DNA from: Carboxylicivirga litoralis
GTDB taxonomy: Bacteria; Bacteroidota; Bacteroidia; Bacteroidales; Marinilabiliaceae
DNA length: 46,729 nucleotides
Reading direction: 5' to 3'
NCBI RefSeq assembly: GCF_025499605.1
Contig: NZ_JAFMVC010000029.1
Coordinates: 1 to 46,729, forward strand
The notes beneath the pieces are model-generated. The model worked only from the letters and a program-made list of their open reading frames with translations. It made no database searches and was not told the origin of the DNA. Made by a program: the position numbers and the translations under genes. This document shows positions 1 through 8,623 of this stretch, piece after piece (the stretch's first letter is position 1; each line of letters starts with the position of its first letter).

Positions 1-11
1 CTTGATTTTCT

Positions 12-48
12 TTGCTTCCTTTCTTTTATCAAGAAAAGAAAAGGAAGT
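12..48. repeat. Imperfect palindrome, possible dispersed repeat
   Basis: The arm CTTCCTTTCTTTT is followed after ATCAAG by AAAAGAAAAGGAAG, which pairs except for one unpaired base. Purine/pyrimidine-arm palindromes of this kind are frequent between Bacteroidota genes and may be transcript ends or dispersed elements. Nothing else is visible in 1-206 except a small GGGAT...ATCCC hairpin near 60-80. Confidence 0.45.
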
Positions 49-206
49 CAGGGTTTTAGGGATGAAATCCCTTTTGATTGAATATTAAGTTCCAAACCTT
101 GAGTCGCATCAGTTATCAAAATAGCGCACAATGACAGTTTTGTGGACTGTAAATAAGATAGTTTGGTTTTTATTTTCAAGTTGGTACGGTTGAAATTAAA
201 GGTTGT

Positions 207-1265
207 TTATTTAAAAATATCATTAAATAATGCACAAATATTCTTTTCAAATACATCAAAGGCAAAGTTCTGTCGTAGTAATTGATATGCTTCTTTACCA
301 ACCTGATGAATTGTATTTTTGTTGTGGATTAATTCAGTTATTTTACCGGTGATGGCTGTTATTTCCCTGTCGATAAGAAAACCAGTTTTGCCATCCTCAA
401 TCAGCTCTTTAATGCCGCCAGTATCCGTTGAAAGGACAGGGATGCCCAATGTTACGGCTTCTAATATACTGTTGGAAATGCCTTCGCGTTCAGATAGAAG
501 TACAAATAAATCAGCATCCTTCATTAAGTCAGTAGGCTGCTGAACGAAACCGAGAAAATGAATCACTTGCTCCAGTTTTAGTGCTTTAACTTGCTCTTCA
601 AATGCCTTTTTATTGCGTCCTTCTCCAATGATGCGAACTTCCAATTGTTTTTTTATTGATTCATCGAGTTGAGCTATCGCTTCAATCAACAGACCATAAC
701 CCTTTTGTTTGGTGATGCGTCCGCTACTGACTATTATGAATTTTTCATGGTTTTGCCTTACAGGTAATTCACTCTTGGTGTTAAAACCAGGGATACCATT
801 GTAAATAACATGAATGGGATGCTCTTTAAATAGCGGATATTGTTTTAGCTCTTTTTTAAGATAATGAGCATTAACAATCAGGCCGTCATTTAGTGTCTTG
901 TAGTTGAGTTGGTGCCAGAAAGGAATGTTCATTTTACGACTGACGCCCAATCGTATCAGGTGTTTGCACCCGCCTTGTTGAGCGATAATGCCACATAGAA
1001 AGTATTCCTTTTTCTTAGTGCTGACAATTAAATCGATTTGATGCTTCTTGATAAACTGTTTGAGCTTCCGAAAAGTGACCAGGTCAAAGTAAGAGCGAAA
1101 CGGTAAGGTGATAGCTCTATTGTGCCGGCCAAATTTGTTCAGTAAAGCCTCTGATTTACCAATAAAGAAAATTTGATGTTTTTTAGAGAGTGCCTGCATG
1201 GCCATGGATGTCCATTTTTCATTACCACCCCAGGCTTTGGCCGAGCATACAAAGAGAATGTTCAT
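207..1265 (-). CDS. Glycosyltransferase family 4 (GT-B fold)
   Basis: A 352-residue glycosyltransferase that probably adds a sugar from a nucleotide-sugar donor to a lipid-linked glycan on the cytoplasmic side of the inner membrane. It opens with a GT-B nucleotide-fold strand followed by a glycine-rich loop (LFVCSAKAWGGNEKW). In the C-terminal half it has the GT4 donor-site pattern: SSGRITKQKGYGLLIEA, HFLGFVQQP, and the E-x7-E type motif in SEREGISNSILEAVTLGIPVL. No membrane segment is visible. It overlaps the last base of the upstream GT2 gene, so the two are almost certainly co-translated. It is the final gene of a four-gene minus-strand envelope operon. The sugar donor and acceptor cannot be told from sequence. 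Confidence 0.9.
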   Translation of the reverse strand: MNILFVCSAKAWGGNEKWTSMAMQALSKKHQIFFIGKSEALLNKFGRHNRAITLPFRSYFDLVTFRKLKQFIKKHQIDLIVSTKKKEYFLCGIIAQQGGCKHLIRLGVSRKMNIPFWHQLNYKTLNDGLIVNAHYLKKELKQYPLFKEHPIHVIYNGIPGFNTKSELPVRQNHEKFIIVSSGRITKQKGYGLLIEAIAQLDESIKKQLEVRIIGEGRNKKAFEEQVKALKLEQVIHFLGFVQQPTDLMKDADLFVLLSEREGISNSILEAVTLGIPVLSTDTGGIKELIEDGKTGFLIDREITAITGKITELIHNKNTIHQVGKEAYQLLRQNFAFDVFEKNICALFNDIFK

Positions 1266-2038
1266 TATAGCTGTTTTAAACCGTTAGAACATACTTTTTT
1301 ATTGGTTGCCAATGCTTCATCGTAAAGTTGCTTGAGCATTTTATAGTTGGTGCGCAAGCCTTCTTCGCCATGATGCAGATGATAGGCAATGGCATAAAAC
1401 TTCAGGTTGTATGCTTTAATGCCATTGTTAACCAGACGTACAGCAAATTCTTTGTCGTTAGGTCCCTTACTGGTCATGTTTTCGTCATAACCATTCGCTT
1501 TGAAGGCATCATCGCGCCAATAGGCCATGTTGCAACCCCGTACCCCTTTTACTGTTTTGTGGTTATATAATAGTTGCTGATGCAAAATGGCGATGGTTTT
1601 ATTTCGAAAGCTGTTGATACCATCGAATTTTACAGTTTGGCAGAAATGATTCGTCTGCGCTTTGTTAATATTCACCCTTCTGCCAATTACAAATCGATTC
1701 TTACGGGCAAAACTTATATGGTCTTTGATGAAATCTTTATCACAAATGATATCACCATCTATTTGGATGATATACGAGAAAGATGTCTTTTTAATGGCCT
1801 GATTTCTGATGGTATTAATCCGATAGCCTTTGTCTTCTTGCCAAACGTGTATAAGTGGGCATGGGAAGTTGTTTTGAAACTTTTCAACAATTGCTTTTGT
1901 CTCATCACCAGAGCCATCATCGGCCACAATTACTTCATTGGGTAATAACGATTGGCTGGCGATGCTTTGCAAGCATAAACTCAATGCTTCAGGCCAGTTA
2001 TAAGTGGTTAAAAATAAGCTTACTTGGGGCTTCTTCAT
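1265..2038 (-). CDS. Glycosyltransferase family 2 with galactosyltransferase-like C-terminus
   Basis: A 257-residue GT-A enzyme. Residues about 5-110 carry the GT2 fold: SLFLTTYNWPEALSLCLQSI, the donor-binding VIVADDGSGDET and the metal-binding IQIDGDIIC. Residues about 165-205 match the glycosyltransferase 7C-like region (RGCNMAYWRDDAFKANGYDE followed by GPNDKEFAVRL), seen in chondroitin-polymerase-like and LPS GT2 enzymes. It lies 12 bp downstream of the DUF2807 gene and overlaps the following GT4 gene by one base. It probably adds a hexose to LPS, capsule or a glycoprotein glycan; the exact linkage is unknown. Confidence 0.9.
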   Translation of the reverse strand: MKKPQVSLFLTTYNWPEALSLCLQSIASQSLLPNEVIVADDGSGDETKAIVEKFQNNFPCPLIHVWQEDKGYRINTIRNQAIKKTSFSYIIQIDGDIICDKDFIKDHISFARKNRFVIGRRVNINKAQTNHFCQTVKFDGINSFRNKTIAILHQQLLYNHKTVKGVRGCNMAYWRDDAFKANGYDENMTSKGPNDKEFAVRLVNNGIKAYNLKFYAIAYHLHHGEEGLRTNYKMLKQLYDEALATNKKVCSNGLKQL

Positions 2039-2050
2039 GGGTTGAATGTG

Positions 2051-2809
2051 TTAGTCGATCTTGATGAGTTGACCGCTGCATTTAAGATAGGGCACTTTGA
2101 TATATTCGTGCTGGATAACAGGATTTCCTTTGTAAAAAGTGTCGCCAGAGGAATAGGTTTTAACAGTTAAATTATCTGATGGATAAACTTTACAGCTTCC
2201 AATCGATCTATGCTTTACAATTGTTTTGTCACATACTAAGTCTAATGCATCAATATTCACACTTCCCTCCAAAGTGAAATACGAGCTAATCGTATTTCCC
2301 GAAAAGTAAAAGTTGCCAATATTATTATTGCCATAAATGTTAATTGTAAGTTTTTTGCAGTTAATGTCAAGTTCAATTTCTGAAAACTTAGCCCGTCCGT
2401 TTATTGTCATTATAAAGTTATCCGTATGGATAGTTTCAGGAGCAATTAATTCGAAAGCCATATTAGCTTTTATTCCTTTTAAATATTTGGCTGAAATGTC
2501 TAATTCTATCAGCTTACTTTTCTGGATATAGAACTTTTTACTATGCTTAATGGTTAGCATTTCATTGTCTGTTACCAATTCAAGACCATCCACTAGCCTA
2601 CAGTTCCCTTTTATAAGTATTTCATCACTTTCATTGTTATGAAGCGCAATGCGTACAGGAGCGTCAATCACAATATTCTGAATGGTTCCGGTAGTTTGAG
2701 AGGATTGAATAATCTCACCTTCATCTGTTAAATTATCAATGTATTCACAGGATGTAAGAGCCAGAATCAATACTATAGAAAGCGATATGTATTTGAATAA
2801 GGGGTTCAT
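2051..2809 (-). CDS. DUF2807 (GIN domain) lipoprotein
   Basis: A 252-residue predicted lipoprotein. The signal peptide ends in a lipobox (LALTSC, Cys about residue 21). The rest is a repetitive beta-rich domain with the DUF2807 pattern: an opening that includes VIDAPVRIALHNNESDEILIKG and a closing YSSGDTFYKGNP. DUF2807 proteins are predicted right-handed beta-helices of unknown function, common in Bacteroidota envelopes and sometimes called putative autotransporter adhesin heads. Its start overlaps the stop of the PagL-like gene (TAATG), which argues for one transcript. Confidence 0.85.
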   Translation of the reverse strand: MNPLFKYISLSIVLILALTSCEYIDNLTDEGEIIQSSQTTGTIQNIVIDAPVRIALHNNESDEILIKGNCRLVDGLELVTDNEMLTIKHSKKFYIQKSKLIELDISAKYLKGIKANMAFELIAPETIHTDNFIMTINGRAKFSEIELDINCKKLTINIYGNNNIGNFYFSGNTISSYFTLEGSVNIDALDLVCDKTIVKHRSIGSCKVYPSDNLTVKTYSSGDTFYKGNPVIQHEYIKVPYLKCSGQLIKID

Positions 2810-3954
2810 TAAGCTTTGTCTTTTGTTTTATATTTGATGCGATAACCCAATCCAAATTCCAGGAACTCGGAACGGAAGAAACTAGCTTTGACACTAAAAT
2901 TAGCAATTAAATTTTTAGTCAGATAGTGTCTGATTCCCATTCGCGGATAAATAGGTTGTGGTGGTTTGATATTGGTGTGCAGGTAAGCGCCAATGTTGAC
3001 AAATAAAGTTGTTTTGCCCAGGAAAACATTATACGAGGTAAAAAGCCCGTTAAACAAATAATGACGGGTTGAGAAATTGACCTCTTCATCAGACTCTTCG
3101 TAGGCTTCCCAGCTATAGGGGGCTGTTTCGGAGTAAAATTGGTCGAAACCAACCCCAATGGCACGTTTCTTACTAAGGTGCCATAAATGGCTAATGCTCA
3201 AACTGCCATTCCAATACAAGGATTCATTATAAGGCGTACTTTGGCTTCTTCCAACACTTCCAACAATAATGATGTCGCGCTCATTGCTTTTAGGTGCTTC
3301 AATTTTTTCGAGAATTGGCGTAGGATTTTCGTTAAAATGATATTTAGCACCTATGCTGGCAGTTAAAGTATTAATGCCATGGTTGGGTTTTCGTGCAGCC
3401 CCGTTTGAAAGGTGGGTAAGCGAAAGACTGCTGGCTAACGAAAAGTGCTTGCTTAAGCGATAATCCATTAATAGAGCCAATCCTATATAAGCATTCAGGT
3501 GTGAACTAAAAACCGTGTTGTAAGTGTTTGTTTCAATGTCGAAAGGTTTAGTGGCATAGCCAATGCCCATTGACACTTTATTCTGAATGGATAATTTTTT
3601 ACTTCTATGGATATTGTAGTTGATATAAGGGAAAAGAGCTAACCCGGAACCATAGATGTCCCGATTGCCAAACGTACCATAATAAAAGCCAATGCCAATC
3701 TCAGGGTAATTAAAATAACTTTCCCAGCTCTCCTTTGAGAATAGTGAGCGACCATAGCTTATTTCAAAACCACCAGAGAAATCCTCGATAAAATACATCA
3801 TGTTGGCATGGTGGGGCACCACTAATCCTCCATGAAATCGCGCTGTAAGATACGTGTGCTTTGGGTTTGTTTTGTCCAATTGGGTAGAAACCTGTGCGCA
3901 AATTAGACGGGGAGCTAGTAAGGTTAATAGTATGAAAAATAGTAGGTTTCTCAA
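2809..3954 (-). CDS. Acyloxyacyl hydrolase / PagL-like lipid A 3-O-deacylase
   Basis: A 381-residue predicted outer-membrane protein with a signal peptide (MRNLLFFILLTLLAPRLICAQ). The beta-barrel pattern fits the lipid A deacylase PagL family. The PagL catalytic His-x-Ser motif is present in SLTHLSNGAARKPNHG, followed by an acidic or amide-rich stretch. PagL removes the 3-O-linked acyl chain of lipid A in the outer membrane. At 381 residues it is about twice the size of proteobacterial PagL; the extra C-terminal half (from about residue 225) looks like a second set of barrel strands, as in other Bacteroidota acyloxyacyl hydrolases. It is first in its operon. A -7-like sequence (TATATTCG on the minus strand, about 3982-3989) could be its promoter. 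Confidence 0.82.
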   Translation of the reverse strand: MRNLLFFILLTLLAPRLICAQVSTQLDKTNPKHTYLTARFHGGLVVPHHANMMYFIEDFSGGFEISYGRSLFSKESWESYFNYPEIGIGFYYGTFGNRDIYGSGLALFPYINYNIHRSKKLSIQNKVSMGIGYATKPFDIETNTYNTVFSSHLNAYIGLALLMDYRLSKHFSLASSLSLTHLSNGAARKPNHGINTLTASIGAKYHFNENPTPILEKIEAPKSNERDIIIVGSVGRSQSTPYNESLYWNGSLSISHLWHLSKKRAIGVGFDQFYSETAPYSWEAYEESDEEVNFSTRHYLFNGLFTSYNVFLGKTTLFVNIGAYLHTNIKPPQPIYPRMGIRHYLTKNLIANFSVKASFFRSEFLEFGLGYRIKYKTKDKA

Positions 3955-3981
3955 TGATTAATATATTTAAAATTTGTGCTG

Positions 3982-3989
3982 CGAATATA
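3982..3989 (-). promoter_or_regulatory. Candidate -7 box for the PagL-like operon
   Basis: Minus-strand TATATTCG matches the Bacteroidetes TAnnTTTG box at 7 of 8 bases, about 28 bp upstream of the start codon. No clear -33 element was identified. Confidence 0.4.
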
Positions 3990-4080
3990 ATAAAAAAGAT
4001 AGGCTTAGAGTGAGTTGTTGTGTGTTCTGTAACAGAATAATTATTAATAACGACAGATAAAGGGCGCCCATTTAAATGTG

Positions 4081-4088
4081 TATCTTTG
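4081..4088 (+). promoter_or_regulatory. Bacteroidetes -7 box (TATCTTTG) for the wzi-like gene
   Basis: TATCTTTG matches TAnnTTTG exactly. Because it overlaps an upstream in-frame ATG at 4078, that codon cannot be the start; translation should begin at the ATG at 4135, giving a leader of about 40 nt. Confidence 0.7.
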
Positions 4089-4134
4089 GCAGCGAAAACG
4101 AATCTTATATACCCAAACAGAATTGACTTCAAAG

Positions 4135-5775
4135 ATGAAAATAAGAAAGCCCATAACTACATTGTTTATTGGATTACTGTTCTTTTTTAGTGAGCTTCCT
4201 GCTCAGGAGAAGACATTTGAATACGATGCTTCCTTACTCCTGATAAGCTCATCAAATGATATTCGCCCCATGTGGTTAGTTTCCAACCAATGGGGAAAGT
4301 TTGACCAATTTGGTTCTTCAGAAGGTCTTGTTGAACTGGGAGCGCAATACAGTTTGGTGCAGACTAAAACATTTAATTTGACGGCGGGACTTAGAGGCTT
4401 GGTTAATTTTGATTACTCCGAAAGTGCATTGCAGGAAGCTTTTGTAAAAGGAAACTTTTGGTTTGTGGATTTTACGATTGGCAAAGAACAGTTTTCGCCA
4501 ATAATCATTAACGATGAGTTGAGCTCCGGTATGTTTCTGATGAATTCGAATGCTCGACCGGTACCACGTATTACAGTTGGTATATTTGATTATCTGCCAC
4601 TTGGTTTTACCAAAAACTGGGTAGAAGTAAAAGGTGGTATGTCTCAAGGATGGTTGAATGATGATCGTATTGAGAAAAGTAATAGTGCCAATGATGTGTT
4701 ACTGCATGAGAAGTTTGCTTACATGCGATTGGGCAATACAAAAATACAACCTTATGCCGGATTAGTGCACTCGGCTTTATTTGGAGGTACGCGACCCAAT
4801 GGAACAGAAATTCCCATCGACTTTTGGGCGACTTTTACGGCCAGTGGCTCTGCCACACTTGGAGGTGGAGAAGAAACCAATGCGGCAGGAGCGCATATGG
4901 GAATGTGGGACTTCGGATTTACTTGGGAGAATGCCTTTGGTAATCTACAGTTCTATTGGCAAAAGCCTTTTGCAGATGGATCTGGTCTAAAAATATACAA
5001 TGGGGATAATAAAGATTACATACTTGGTGTTTTAGCTCATCCCAAAGGATTAAACTGGTTAACGGGTTTGTCGGTCGAAGTATTTAAAACTGATTATCAA
5101 TCAGGTTATGGTATTCCGGATCCACTTTATCCGGTCGATTACAATGGGCACAGTGCAGGTTCAATCATTTGGATGAGGGATATAGAAGATGATTTTGATG
5201 GGTTTATGCATGCGCTTTTCCCGGATACAGAAGGAACAACTGGCTGGACGGAAGAAGGAGTGATGCGCGAATTGGAGATCCGATTGAATGAAGGCCATCA
5301 ATATGGCGGGCGTGATGATTATATGAATAATGGCTCGTATTACAATGGATGGGTTTATAACGGAATGAACATGGGAACAGCCCTTTATCATACGGCTGAA
5401 AAGGTTAGGAAATATGCTAATTCATGGGAAGAATATGGTCAGGTAAATTTCTATAACAACCGGGTGAATGGTTTTCATATTGGTGCCGAAGGGGTTATTC
5501 TTCCCCAACTGAGGTATCGTGTTAAATCGACTTATGCCATTAATAAAGGAACCTATGGTGAAGCATTCAGAGGTCGTTCTAGCTGGACGCGTACTGAAGA
5601 GTATTTTTTCACAGAGAGTAAAAAGCAGTTGTATTCCATGCTTGAATTGAGTTGGGATACGCCGTGGTTAGATGGTCTCCAATTGAGCGCTAAACTCGCC
5701 ATTGATTCGGGGCAGCTTTACGATTCAACGGGAGGACAGTTAAGTGTGATTTACGCACCATCGATAAAGAAATAA
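4135..5775 (+). CDS. Capsule assembly Wzi family outer-membrane protein
   Basis: A 546-residue predicted outer-membrane beta-barrel. The signal peptide is MKIRKPITTLFIGLLFFFSELPAQ, followed by the Wzi-family opening with SNDIRPMWLVSNQWGKFDQF. Later strand pairs are rich in Trp, Tyr and Gly (GMWDFGFTWENAFGNLQFYWQKPF; HPKGLNWLTGLSVEVFKTDYQSG). Wzi proteins act at the outer membrane in surface attachment of capsular polysaccharide. An in-frame ATG at 4078 lies inside the -7 box and is rejected as start. It is divergent from the PagL-like operon and 136 bp upstream of the sugar-phosphate transferase, which suits a role in surface glycan export. Confidence 0.85.
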   Translation: MKIRKPITTLFIGLLFFFSELPAQEKTFEYDASLLLISSSNDIRPMWLVSNQWGKFDQFGSSEGLVELGAQYSLVQTKTFNLTAGLRGLVNFDYSESALQEAFVKGNFWFVDFTIGKEQFSPIIINDELSSGMFLMNSNARPVPRITVGIFDYLPLGFTKNWVEVKGGMSQGWLNDDRIEKSNSANDVLLHEKFAYMRLGNTKIQPYAGLVHSALFGGTRPNGTEIPIDFWATFTASGSATLGGGEETNAAGAHMGMWDFGFTWENAFGNLQFYWQKPFADGSGLKIYNGDNKDYILGVLAHPKGLNWLTGLSVEVFKTDYQSGYGIPDPLYPVDYNGHSAGSIIWMRDIEDDFDGFMHALFPDTEGTTGWTEEGVMRELEIRLNEGHQYGGRDDYMNNGSYYNGWVYNGMNMGTALYHTAEKVRKYANSWEEYGQVNFYNNRVNGFHIGAEGVILPQLRYRVKSTYAINKGTYGEAFRGRSSWTRTEEYFFTESKKQLYSMLELSWDTPWLDGLQLSAKLAIDSGQLYDSTGGQLSVIYAPSIKK

Positions 5776-5807
5776 GGGTAGGAATCATTTTTGTTGAGCT
5801 ATTTGCT

Positions 5808-5815
5808 TATTTTTG
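5808..5815 (+). promoter_or_regulatory. Candidate -7 box for the glycosylphosphotransferase operon
   Basis: TATTTTTG fits TAnnTTTG, about 97 bp ahead of the start codon. A GGATAA...TTATCC hairpin (5849-5872) lies in the leader. No convincing -33 element at the usual spacing. Confidence 0.4.
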
Positions 5816-5911
5816 TTGGTTGAATTAAGAGTAGATATCATGTATGAGGGATAAGATTCTTTGGGATTATCCTGTGTAGTACTTAAAATATAAAATAAAC
5901 ATACACACTGA

Positions 5912-7309
5912 ATGCTAAAAGAAAAAGAAAGAGTTGTTTATAATTTTTTGGCAGTTTTTGATGCTTTAATTGCCTGGATAGCTTTAGATATTGCTTTCTA
6001 TATATACTTCGGACAATACACATTCTTAAGCAATAAGGATTCAATCATTTTGCATCTTGTTGTACTTGGATTGTGGTTTTTTCTCTCTAAGGCTTTCAGA
6101 GCGAATGAAATATATCGTTCTCGCCCCTATTCAATTTTGCTATTCAATGTGATTGGTGCCACACTTATGGGGGTGGGTGTATTAGCTTTGGCTGTGTTTA
6201 CTTTTAATCTTCATTATATTGGTATAACGCCTTTAATGTATTTTGGGGGAGTATGTGCATTTATGCTATTTAGTCTAAAAGTCATTTTTTTTACTTACAT
6301 AAAAAGTGCTCGTCGCAGGGGCTATAATTCGCGAAACATTCTGATTGTTGGAGATGTGTCAGCTGTGACCTTTATTAATCAGGTGCTTAAGTATAAAGAA
6401 TGGGGTTATCGTATAATCGGTGTTGTAGGAGATGAGGAATTGAAGGAACGAATGGGTGATGTGGTAACCATACTGCCTGAGGATACCGATGTAGGTAAAA
6501 TTATAGAGAATAAGACCATTGATGAGGTCATCTATTGTCAGGAAAAGGCGCGAATGGAAGATATAATGACTTTATTAACCTCTTGTAATGAACTCGGGGT
6601 TGTTTTTCGTATGTCGTCACCATTCTTTAATATGCTGACGAATAAAACACATTTGCACTATTTTGATACAACACCTGTACTAACAATATCAAATACACCA
6701 ATGGATTATTTGATGTTGAAAGTCAAAAGTGTAATAGATTTTCTGGTTTCATTCACTGCTATTACTATTTTTTCACCTGTTTTTATTGGCATTGCCATTG
6801 CGATCAAAATGACATCTAAAGGTCCCATCTTTTTCAAACAAAAGCGTGTTGGTATGCGCGGAAGAAAATTCTGGGTGTATAAATTCAGAACGATGGTGAC
6901 CAATGCTGAGGAATTGAAGGCTGCTTTAATGGAGCAAAATGAAATGGATGGGCCGGCCTTTAAAATGGCGAGGGATCCAAGAATTACCGGCATAGGTAAC
7001 TTCTTAAGAAAAACCAGCTTAGATGAATTGCCACAGTTTTTCAATGTGCTTCTGGGTGATATGTCAATAGTAGGACCTCGTCCTCCAGTGCCTGCAGAGG
7101 TTAGAGAATATGAACGCTGGCAATTACGTCGCTTGTCTATGAAGCCTGGGATTACCTGTATCTGGCAAATTTCACCAAATCGCAATGATGTGTCCTTCGA
7201 AGATTGGATGCGCATGGACTTGGAATACATTGACAATTGGTCATTGCGTTTGGATTTTGTACTTATCCTAAAGACCATACGCACCATGTTTAGGGCTGAT
7301 GGAAAATAA
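5912..7309 (+). CDS. Polyprenyl glycosylphosphotransferase (WbaP/WcaJ-like) initiating exopolysaccharide synthesis
   Basis: A 465-residue inner-membrane enzyme that transfers a sugar-1-phosphate from a nucleotide sugar to undecaprenyl phosphate, the first step of capsule, O-antigen or exopolysaccharide repeat assembly. The N-terminal third has four hydrophobic segments (about residues 10-130), then a Rossmann-like CoA-binding region (NILIVGDVSAVTFINQVLK). A further hydrophobic segment near residue 270 precedes the catalytic bacterial sugar transferase domain: KRVGMRGRKFWVYKFRTM, LRKTSLDELPQFFNVLLGDM, SIVGPRPPVP. Length and order match the long WcaJ/WbaP type. Its stop lies close to the DUF4296 gene, suggesting one transcript. 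Confidence 0.92.
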   Translation: MLKEKERVVYNFLAVFDALIAWIALDIAFYIYFGQYTFLSNKDSIILHLVVLGLWFFLSKAFRANEIYRSRPYSILLFNVIGATLMGVGVLALAVFTFNLHYIGITPLMYFGGVCAFMLFSLKVIFFTYIKSARRRGYNSRNILIVGDVSAVTFINQVLKYKEWGYRIIGVVGDEELKERMGDVVTILPEDTDVGKIIENKTIDEVIYCQEKARMEDIMTLLTSCNELGVVFRMSSPFFNMLTNKTHLHYFDTTPVLTISNTPMDYLMLKVKSVIDFLVSFTAITIFSPVFIGIAIAIKMTSKGPIFFKQKRVGMRGRKFWVYKFRTMVTNAEELKAALMEQNEMDGPAFKMARDPRITGIGNFLRKTSLDELPQFFNVLLGDMSIVGPRPPVPAEVREYERWQLRRLSMKPGITCIWQISPNRNDVSFEDWMRMDLEYIDNWSLRLDFVLILKTIRTMFRADGK

Positions 7310-7319
7310 ATATGACGCT

Positions 7320-8123
7320 ATGTATAGATATTTTAGTATTGTTATAGTATTAGTTGCCCTATTAAGTTGCTCTACTCGTCCTAGGGTGCCCAGAGGCATT
7401 GCCGGGGAAGAAAAAATGGCGGAGGTGTTAGCGGATATCTATCAGGTAGAAAGTGTGTTGGGGCAAACGCGTTTATCCTATAACTCGAGTAAGGAAGATA
7501 AAGTATCCGGATATTACAAATATGTGCTGGATGAGCATGAAATGACAAAAGCGGAGTTTGATACAGCCATGTCATGGTATTCGGCCAATCCGACTGTGCT
7601 TTCCGATGTATACGAGGAGGTGATAGAGATTTTGAGTCGTCGGGATGCCGAGTTAAAAAATAAAGTCAACAAAGAAAAAGATGAGCGTAAAACGTTAGCT
7701 AAGTTGCCGGGTAAAACTGAACTGTGGAAGGACTCAACCTCCTTTGAGTTGCCTTTCGATCCCAAAGATTCGCTTGACAATAGAATTCCATTTAATGTTG
7801 AAGTTGATTCTTTAAGCAATGGTATTCTTCGATTATATGCCGCCTATCAGTTTACGGAAGGTGGTTTTTTAGATAGTGCGCAAATGAAGATGATTGCCTG
7901 CTATGCTGATAGTACAATTGATACGGTTTACTATCAGATTCATAAGTCATTTAATAAAGTAAATGGTAATATTTCTCACAGAGTGGTTAAGAGTAAAGAG
8001 TTAATCAACGTGAGTGGATTCTTATTTGACCATGGTACGACTACTCAATCAAAAGTAAGTATTGATGGTGTGAAGATGACTTTTATCCCTACTGTGGGTG
8101 CTGAAGAAATAGAATTGCATTAA
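7320..8123 (+). CDS. DUF4296 lipoprotein
   Basis: A 267-residue predicted lipoprotein starting MYRYFSIVIVLVALLSCSTRP, with lipobox LLSC. An ATG seven codons upstream (7299) would overlap the preceding gene and push the hydrophobic segment inward, so 7320 is preferred. Residues about 25-115 form the helical DUF4296 domain (KMAEVLADIYQVESVLG; HEMTKAEFDTAMSWYSANP; VYEEVIEILSRR). The C-terminal half is predicted beta-rich and not recognised. DUF4296 is found almost only in Bacteroidota and has no known function. The stop overlaps the next start (TAATG), so it is translationally coupled to the amidohydrolase-like gene. Confidence 0.85.
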   Translation: MYRYFSIVIVLVALLSCSTRPRVPRGIAGEEKMAEVLADIYQVESVLGQTRLSYNSSKEDKVSGYYKYVLDEHEMTKAEFDTAMSWYSANPTVLSDVYEEVIEILSRRDAELKNKVNKEKDERKTLAKLPGKTELWKDSTSFELPFDPKDSLDNRIPFNVEVDSLSNGILRLYAAYQFTEGGFLDSAQMKMIACYADSTIDTVYYQIHKSFNKVNGNISHRVVKSKELINVSGFLFDHGTTTQSKVSIDGVKMTFIPTVGAEEIELH

Positions 8124-8623
8124 TGCGAAAAATAAGTGCTCATTACTATCTGAAACCTGATGGAACACTGGGGAAACGGCCAATAATCGAATTGGATGAA
8201 GTTGGCACTATTATTCATATTCGTGAATTGGGTGATGCGTTTAAAGAAGAGCCGGGACTGGAATATTTTCCTGGAATTTTGATACCTGGCTTTGTGGCTT
8301 CAATTGAAAAATATGATTTGCAAGTGAAGACTCAGGCAAAAGTAAATGGGGTTCTTCGCATAAAAGAAGGTGAGGCAGTGCTTGACAAATGGAAGTATCG
8401 TTCTGCATGGGAGACAATTCAGGAAGATTTAAAGGCAGGTGAGAACAAGGTTTTATTGACCTGTATAATGAAGTATACCTTTGAAGCAGCGAAAATACTT
8501 AAAGAAAGCAAGTGGGGCGTTTTGGAAGAAGGAGCCAATCCTGGAATATTGATACTTCAGAATATTGATTTAAGAACCTTGTCATTGACAGATAAAGCCA
8601 CTTTCAAAATAATTGAGAGATGA
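8123..8623 (+). CDS. Amidohydrolase-like protein lacking the catalytic barrel
   Basis: A 166-residue protein that looks like the two ends of an amidohydrolase joined together. The N-terminus (residues 1-58, ending FPGILIPGFV) matches the composite beta-sandwich strands that lead into the metal-binding PGFVNxHxH motif of the family, but here PGFV is followed by ASIEKYDL, with no HxH. The C-terminus (ILKESKWGVLEEGANPGILI, then LQNIDLRTLSLTD) resembles the closing strands (GxxExGKxPGxNLI). The roughly 250-residue TIM barrel that carries the active site is absent. The frame is intact, and it is tightly coupled to DUF4296 upstream and cysQ downstream, so it looks like a maintained gene. Function unknown. 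The family assignment rests on remembered motifs. Confidence 0.75.
   Translation: MRKISAHYYLKPDGTLGKRPIIELDEVGTIIHIRELGDAFKEEPGLEYFPGILIPGFVASIEKYDLQVKTQAKVNGVLRIKEGEAVLDKWKYRSAWETIQEDLKAGENKVLLTCIMKYTFEAAKILKESKWGVLEEGANPGILILQNIDLRTLSLTDKATFKIIER

Noticed and set aside
4078-4134. Longer N-terminus for the Wzi-like protein
   Set aside because: The upstream ATG lies in the -7 box, and the shorter form begins with a proper signal peptide.
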